A stretch of DNA of 10,100 nt, from assembly GCA_016212245.1 (NCBI GenBank), contig JACRGU010000004.1:1-10100 (forward strand). The letters are read 5' to 3'. This document shows, one piece after another, positions 7,324 through 10,100 of the stretch. The stretch comes from Nitrospirota bacterium. GTDB taxonomy: Bacteria; Nitrospirota; Thermodesulfovibrionia; Thermodesulfovibrionales; SM23-35. The notes beneath the pieces are model-generated. The model saw only the letters and a program-made list of their open reading frames with translations. It searched no databases and was not told the DNA's origin. The stretch's first letter is position 1. The number at the start of each line of letters is the position of its first letter. Both the position numbers and the translations under genes were made by a program.

Positions 7324-7352
7324 AAGGTATCACAATCAGCAACAAGTGTCAA
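7324..7352 (-). promoter_or_regulatory. Possible promoter of the TPR-ATPase unit
   Basis: On the minus strand TTGACA (positions 7352 to 7347) is a perfect -35 hexamer. With a 17-bp spacer the -10 would be TACCTT (7329 to 7324), which matches only three of six positions. A transcript would start about 8 nt before ATG 7309. If correct, TTG 7345 lies upstream of the transcription start and cannot be used, which supports the shorter protein. No Shine-Dalgarno precedes ATG 7309. Confidence 0.35.
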
Positions 7353-7373
7353 TAATCAAGCTCTTAACTATTC

Positions 7374-7403
7374 TTGACTTCTAAATAATCTCTCGGATAA
7401 GAT
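7374..7403 (+). promoter_or_regulatory. Probable sigma-70 promoter of rpiB-glyA
   Basis: TTGACT at 7374-7379 (five of six with -35) and TAAGAT at 7398-7403 (four of six with -10) are separated by 18 bp. This would give a leader of about 20 nt ending in the ribosome binding site AGAGG (7420-7424), 5 nt before the rpiB ATG at 7430. It sits in the 120-nt divergent gap shared with the TPR gene, back to back with that gene's candidate promoter. Confidence 0.5.
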
Positions 7404-7429
7404 ACTAAAATTGGGGTAAAGAGGTTAAA

Positions 7430-7888
7430 ATGACGATTGCAATTGGTTGTGACCACGCAGGGATTGAACTTAAAAATGAAGTTATCTCCCTCCTGAACAG
7501 TCTTGGAGTTGAGTGTATTGATTATGGCACAAATGGCTCTGAATCAGTAGATTATCCTGATTTTGGTGAAAAGGTTTCTGAGGCAGTTTCTTCAGGAGAA
7601 ATAGATAGAGGGATACTCATCTGCGGCACAGGGATAGGCATGTCTATAGTCGCCAATAAATTTCCCCGTATAAGGGCATCCCTGTGCAATGACCTTTTCA
7701 CTGCAAAAATGAGCAGGTTGCACAATGATGCCAATATCCTCGTTCTCGGTGGAAGGATAGTAGGAAAAGACCTCGCAAAAGAGATTGTAAGGATATGGAT
7801 CAGCACTCCCTTTGAAGGGGAAAGACATTGCATAAGGCTTAAAAAGATTTCACAGATAGAGGAACGCTTAACTAAACATGGATCTTAA
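7430..7888 (+). CDS. rpiB: Ribose-5-phosphate isomerase B
   Basis: RpiB interconverts ribose 5-phosphate and ribulose 5-phosphate in the non-oxidative pentose phosphate pathway, supplying ribose for nucleotides. The 152-aa protein is of normal length for the RpiB/LacA/LacB family. It has GCDHAG at 6-11, DYPDF at 41-45, the catalytic cysteine Cys65 in GILICGTGIGMSI, and HNDANILVLGGR at 98-109 with the conserved active-site His98. Cys65 together with a stand-alone gene favours RpiB over the tagatose or allose isomerase relatives. ATG 7430 is preceded by AGAGG at 5 nt. The last 11 nt overlap the start of glyA, so the two are translationally coupled. The rpiB-glyA-nrdR order is recurrent in bacteria and joins ribose supply, one-carbon supply and deoxynucleotide control. 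Confidence 0.95.
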   Translation: MTIAIGCDHAGIELKNEVISLLNSLGVECIDYGTNGSESVDYPDFGEKVSEAVSSGEIDRGILICGTGIGMSIVANKFPRIRASLCNDLFTAKMSRLHNDANILVLGGRIVGKDLAKEIVRIWISTPFEGERHCIRLKKISQIEERLTKHGS

Positions 7889-9146
7889 AAATCTCAAACG
7901 CTCCGACCCACAGGTTTTTGAGGCAATACAGTCCGACCCACAGGTTTTTGAGGCAATACAGAAGGAAATAGAAAGGGAAAGGGGTAAGATAGTACTCATC
8001 GCCTCTGAGAATTATGCAAGCATTTCTGTACTTGAAACACAGGGCTCGGTCTTTACAAACAAATATGCAGAGGGCTATCCCGGGAAAAGGTATTATGGAG
8101 GATGTGAATATGCTGATATTGTCGAAAACCTTGCAATAGAAAGGGCAAAGGAGCTATTCGGTGCAGAGCATGTGAATGTCCAGCCTCATTCAGGTACCCA
8201 GGCTAATATGGCAGTTTATTTTTCTGTTCTTAAACCAGGAGACACAATACTGGGCATGGATCTGAGTCATGGTGGACACCTCTCCCACGGTGCACCCGTA
8301 AATTTCTCAGGCATATTTTACAGAACTGTCCCTTATGGTGTTAACAGGGAGAGCGGCTACATAGACTATGATGACATAAGACGCCTCGCTCTGGAGAATA
8401 AACCAAAGATGGTCCTTGTAGGTGCGAGCGCATACTCAAGGATCCTTGATTTCAAGGCCTTCTCCGAGATAGCAAAGGAAGTTGGTGCATACCTGATGGC
8501 AGATATCGCTCATATTGCAGGCCTCATCGCAGTAGGTTTACACCCCTCTCCTGTGCCATATGCAGATTTTGTTACCACAACAACACACAAGACCTTCAGG
8601 GGGCCGAGGGGCGGCATGATAATGTGCAAAGCAAAATATGCAAAGGCAGTGGATAGAATGATATTCCCAGGGATACAGGGGGGGCCACTTGTGCATGTCA
8701 TTGCCGCAAAGGCAGTTGCCCTGAAAGAGGCATTGAGCCAGGAATTTAAAGACTATCAGGCCAAGGTTGTTAAGAATGCAAAAAAACTTGCAGAAGAGTT
8801 AATAAAGAGGGGATTCAAGATTATCTCCGGCGGCACAGACACACATCTAATGCTTGTCGACCTGACCAGTAAGGACATTACAGGAAAAGAAGCTGAAGAC
8901 TCTCTCGACATAGCAGGTATAACCGTAAACAAGAATATAATCCCGTATGATGAAAGGCCACCCACAATAACAAGCGGTATCCGACTCGGCACACCCTGCG
9001 TTACAACAAGGGGTATGGGCGAGGCAGAGATGACAGAAATAGCAGAGATAATAGATGAGGTGTTGAAGAATAGGACAGATGAGACAAGGCTCAGAAGGCT
9101 TAAGCAAAGGGTGGATAACATCTGCAAGGGGTTTCCAATATATTAA
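7878..9146 (+). CDS. glyA: Serine hydroxymethyltransferase
   Basis: GlyA is a PLP enzyme converting serine and tetrahydrofolate to glycine and 5,10-methylene-tetrahydrofolate, the main entry to one-carbon metabolism. Motifs in this 422-aa protein include LIASENYAS at 40-48, NKYAEGYPGKRYYGG at 61-75 and VQPHSGTQANMAVY at 101-114. MADIAHIAGL is at 207-216, with Asp209 facing the PLP ring. TTTTHKTFRGPRGG at 233-246 has Lys238 as the Schiff-base lysine, and TSGIRLGTP is at 365-373. The N-terminus is unusual: residues 9-18 and 19-28 are the same decapeptide SDPQVFEAIQ, encoded by a perfect 30-bp tandem duplication. One copy is expected in the family, and removing one gives 412 aa, near the normal length. 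The extra copy lengthens the N-terminal arm that packs against the partner subunit of the dimer, and the active site should be intact. ATG 7878 overlaps rpiB by 11 nt; a GAGGA lies about 14 nt upstream. Confidence 0.96.
   Translation: MDLKNLKRSDPQVFEAIQSDPQVFEAIQKEIERERGKIVLIASENYASISVLETQGSVFTNKYAEGYPGKRYYGGCEYADIVENLAIERAKELFGAEHVNVQPHSGTQANMAVYFSVLKPGDTILGMDLSHGGHLSHGAPVNFSGIFYRTVPYGVNRESGYIDYDDIRRLALENKPKMVLVGASAYSRILDFKAFSEIAKEVGAYLMADIAHIAGLIAVGLHPSPVPYADFVTTTTHKTFRGPRGGMIMCKAKYAKAVDRMIFPGIQGGPLVHVIAAKAVALKEALSQEFKDYQAKVVKNAKKLAEELIKRGFKIISGGTDTHLMLVDLTSKDITGKEAEDSLDIAGITVNKNIIPYDERPPTITSGIRLGTPCVTTRGMGEAEMTEIAEIIDEVLKNRTDETRLRRLKQRVDNICKGFPIY
7902..7961 (+). repeat. Perfect 30-bp tandem duplication in glyA
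   Basis: Positions 7902-7931 and 7932-7961 are identical over all 30 bases; the match ends exactly at both borders (C versus G on the left, T versus A on the right). It codes for ten residues in frame. The lack of any silent difference points to a recent slippage event or to an assembly artefact. Confidence 0.95.
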
Positions 9147-9155
9147 CCTACTTAT

Positions 9156-9247
9156 AAAAAATTAAAAATCTAAAATGCAAAAATACAATTCAAATTCCAA
9201 AAATTTTGAATTCTGCTCTGTAATTTTGAGTTTTTCTTTTTGCATTT
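9156..9247. repeat. AT-rich degenerate inverted array after glyA
   Basis: This stretch is A-rich on its left half and T-rich on its right. AAATGCAAAAA at 9173-9183 is the exact reverse complement of TTTTTGCATTT at 9237-9247. Further in, ATTCAAA near 9188-9194 faces TTTGAAT near 9205-9211. The A-runs recur about every 8 nt on the left arm, so it looks like a more decayed relative in style of the arrays at 1384, 1764 and 9930. It is unlikely to be coding and is too weakly paired to be a convincing terminator for glyA. Confidence 0.6.
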
Positions 9248-9254
9248 CGCTTTT

Positions 9255-9354
9255 ACCCCGCACCACAGAAAGCCCCGCTCGGAAGAGCGGGAATAAAAGG
9301 TGCATAAATAAGTTCCTTTTGAAAAGCCCCGTGCGGAAGCACGGGGTGCGGGGT
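9255..9354 (+). promoter_or_regulatory. Structured leader of nrdR: two covarying GGAA hairpins in a closing helix
   Basis: Hairpin 1 pairs 9274-9280 with 9285-9291 (7 bp, loop GGAA at 9281-9284). Hairpin 2 pairs 9327-9334 with 9339-9346 (8 bp, loop GGAA at 9335-9338). The stems are the same except for two base pairs that change on both sides (CT/AG versus TG/CA), which preserves pairing. ACCCCGCACC at 9255-9264 is the perfect complement of GGTGCGGGGT at 9345-9354 and can close around both. AAAAGG at 9295-9300 can pair with CCTTTT at 9315-9320 between them. The 3' strand of the closing helix includes GGGG at 9350-9353, 6 nt before the nrdR ATG and the best ribosome binding site candidate. It may therefore be a translational switch or a tandem REP-like repeat; the sequence alone cannot decide. 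Confidence 0.6.
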
Positions 9355-9359
9355 TTACT

Positions 9360-9815
9360 ATGAAGTGTCCTTTCTGCGGAAATATAGAAGATAAGGTCAT
9401 TGACTCGAGGACAAGTAAAGAGGGTGATGCAATACGCCGAAGGCGTGAGTGTCTGAAATGCGGGAAGCGATTTACATCTTACGAACGCGTAGACGATGTC
9501 ATGCCGATGGTAGTCAAAAAGGATGGAAGACGTGAACCATTTGATACAACTAAAATTCTGAATGGCCTGAAAAAGGCGTGTGAGAAAAGGCCGATAGGTG
9601 TCGGTACACTTGAAGGTATCGTGGACTCAATCGAGAAAAAGCTAATCGGTCTCGGTGTGAAGGAGATCCCAAGCACATGGATTGGGGAAGAAGTGATGTC
9701 TGCACTTAAAGAACTCGATAAGGTTGCGTATGTGCGGTTTGCATCTGTTTACAGACAGTTCAAGGACATAAATGAACTGATGAATGAAGTAAAGACCCTG
9801 TTTGAGCATAAATAG
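9360..9815 (+). CDS. nrdR: Transcriptional repressor NrdR
   Basis: NrdR senses ATP/dATP and represses ribonucleotide reductase genes by binding paired NrdR boxes, tying deoxynucleotide synthesis to need. The protein is 151 aa, the standard size. An N-terminal zinc ribbon has Cys3 and Cys6 (CPFC) and Cys31 and Cys34 (CLKC), with the DNA-contacting RRRR at 26-29 and GKRFTSYERV at 35-44. An ATP-cone domain follows from about residue 48 (MPMVVKKDGRREPFD) to about 139, including AYVRFASVYRQF at 123-134. ATG 9360 gives the invariant MKCPFC start. It follows glyA by 213 nt, in contrast with the overlapping rpiB-glyA pair. The gap is filled by an AT-rich array and a GC-rich multi-hairpin structure that reaches to 5 nt from the start codon. 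The ribD gene that often follows nrdR is absent; tRNA genes follow instead. Confidence 0.96.
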   Translation: MKCPFCGNIEDKVIDSRTSKEGDAIRRRRECLKCGKRFTSYERVDDVMPMVVKKDGRREPFDTTKILNGLKKACEKRPIGVGTLEGIVDSIEKKLIGLGVKEIPSTWIGEEVMSALKELDKVAYVRFASVYRQFKDINELMNEVKTLFEHK

Positions 9816-9848
9816 TAGTAGAAAATACATGGTATATTTTTAGTCTTC

Positions 9849-9922
9849 TGGGGAGTCGTCCAGCGGCAGGACGGCAGACTCTGGATCTGCTTACAGGGGT
9901 TCGAATCCTCTCTCCCCAGCCA
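9849..9922 (+). tRNA. tRNA-Gln (anticodon CUG)
   Basis: A complete cloverleaf of 74 nt including encoded CCA. The acceptor stem TGGGGAG (9849-9855) pairs with CTCCCCA (9912-9918), followed by G73 and CCA at 9920-9922. The D arm is GTCC-AGCGGCA-GGAC, the anticodon arm GCAGA-CTCTGGA-TCTGC gives anticodon CTG, and the T arm AGGGG-TTCGAAT-CCTCT has one G-U pair. The weak U1-A72 first pair is typical of bacterial glutamine tRNAs. It reads CAG only, so a UUG isoacceptor must exist elsewhere. A TATATT at 9833-9838 may be its -10, but no convincing -35 accompanies it. Confidence 0.96.
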
Positions 9923-9929
9923 TCAACGA

Positions 9930-10020
9930 CAGTTGTCAGTTGATAGTGAACAGTGAATAGTAAATGCAAAAATATCAAAAAATCTTTCACTAATAACTAT
10001 TCACTAACCACTATCCACTG
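9930..10020. repeat. Palindromic heptamer array between the two tRNA genes
   Basis: The block is 91 nt, exactly thirteen 7-nt units in one register. Five direct units (CAGTTGT, CAGTTGA, TAGTGAA, CAGTGAA, TAGTAAA) cover 9930-9964. Three A-rich units (TGCAAAA, ATATCAA, AAAATCT) form the turn. Five inverted units (TTCACTA, ATAACTA, TTCACTA, ACCACTA, TCCACTG) cover 9986-10020, their complements being TAGTGAA, TAGTTAT, TAGTGAA, TAGTGGT and CAGTGGA. The two arms can form a long imperfect stem. If the tRNAs are cotranscribed, this hairpin lies in the spacer and would be removed during tRNA maturation. It occupies almost the whole 106-nt spacer. Confidence 0.88.
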
Positions 10021-10028
10021 TAGTAATT

Positions 10029-10100
10029 GGTCCCATCGTCTAGAGGCCTAGGACATGGCCCTCTCAAGGCTAAAACACGGGTTCGAATCCCGTTGGGACC
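10029..10100 (+). tRNA. tRNA-Glu (anticodon CUC), 3' terminus beyond window
   Basis: The acceptor stem GGTCCCA (10029-10035) pairs perfectly with TGGGACC at the last seven bases of the window, so position 73 and any CCA lie outside. The D region TCGTCTAGAGGCCTAGGACA is typical of glutamate tRNA. The anticodon arm TGGCC-CTCTCAA-GGCTA gives anticodon CTC, and the T arm is CGGG-TTCGAAT-CCCG with flanking A-T. It reads GAG only, so a UUC isoacceptor is expected elsewhere in the genome. Confidence 0.94.

Noticed and set aside
7345..7345. TTG start for the TPR protein giving 12 more residues
   Set aside because: The extra residues do not fit the TPR pattern, no ribosome binding site precedes them, and the candidate promoter overlaps this point.
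8756..9127. Open frames on the minus strand within glyA
   Set aside because: They are antisense to well-conserved glyA coding sequence and show no motifs of their own.
9274..9346. Intrinsic terminator of glyA formed by the GC-rich hairpins
   Set aside because: On the plus strand each hairpin is followed by AATAAAA or TGCGGGG rather than a T run. On the minus strand hairpin 2 is followed by CTTTT, but no minus-strand gene ends there.
9175..9363. Open frame of 62 codons across the glyA-nrdR gap
   Set aside because: It is built from the AT-rich array and the two GC-rich hairpins, has no ribosome binding site, and its residues follow from repeats rather than a protein pattern.
9833..9848. Dedicated promoter of the tRNA pair
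   Set aside because: TATATT is well placed, but the region 17 bp upstream has no -35 likeness and overlaps the end of nrdR, so it was kept only as a remark under tRNA-Gln.
9930..10020. CRISPR array
   Set aside because: Units are 7 nt with no unique spacers, they invert halfway, and no cas genes are near.

Overview
This window reads as a bacterial chromosome segment of moderately low GC. The organism is probably Gram-negative: there is a LolB-like outer-membrane-type lipoprotein and an ExeA/GspA-type ATPase beside a long TPR protein. The gene mix and protein style would suit Nitrospirota or a Desulfobacterota-like lineage, but that assignment is an impression from sequence style, not a demonstrated one. 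All protein genes look intact except the first, which is cut by the window edge. No transposase, integrase, phage gene or CRISPR array is present.

Layout. (1) Positions 2-4597, plus strand: the 3' part of a response regulator with an HD-GYP output domain, then tsaD (tRNA t6A synthesis), a 135-nt gap, thiD (thiamine pyrimidine kinase), radA (recombination/repair ATPase) and a lipoprotein that starts inside radA. The thiD-radA-lipoprotein run is tightly packed and probably one transcript, driven by a promoter whose perfect -10 lies only 8 nt before the thiD start codon. (2) Positions 4583-7309, minus strand: a two-gene unit of a TPR protein followed by an ExeA-like AAA ATPase, whose end overlaps the end of the lipoprotein gene by 15 bp. 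(3) Positions 7430-9815, plus strand: rpiB, glyA (overlapping by 11 nt) and nrdR, a common bacterial neighbourhood linking pentose phosphate, one-carbon metabolism and ribonucleotide reductase control. nrdR is separated from glyA by a 213-nt structured gap. (4) Positions 9849-10100: tRNA-Gln(CUG) and tRNA-Glu(CUC), the latter cut at the window end before its 3' terminus.

The most unusual content is a set of palindromic short-period arrays. Between the two tRNAs are five direct heptamers and five inverted heptamers, in one 7-nt register over 91 nt. Between tsaD and thiD are five direct and three inverted nonamers. Inside the tsaD coding region nine octamers in a row (72 nt, in frame) form a 19-bp stem. 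After glyA there is a looser A-rich/T-rich version with an 11-bp perfect arm. The units differ in length and sequence, but the architecture (tandem units, turn, inverted units) recurs. This suggests local generation by a common process rather than copying of one element. A perfect 30-bp in-frame tandem duplication in glyA points the same way.

The second notable item is the nrdR leader. Two GGAA-loop hairpins there differ by two compensated base pairs. A 10-bp perfect helix can close around both, and its 3' strand contains the likely nrdR ribosome binding site.
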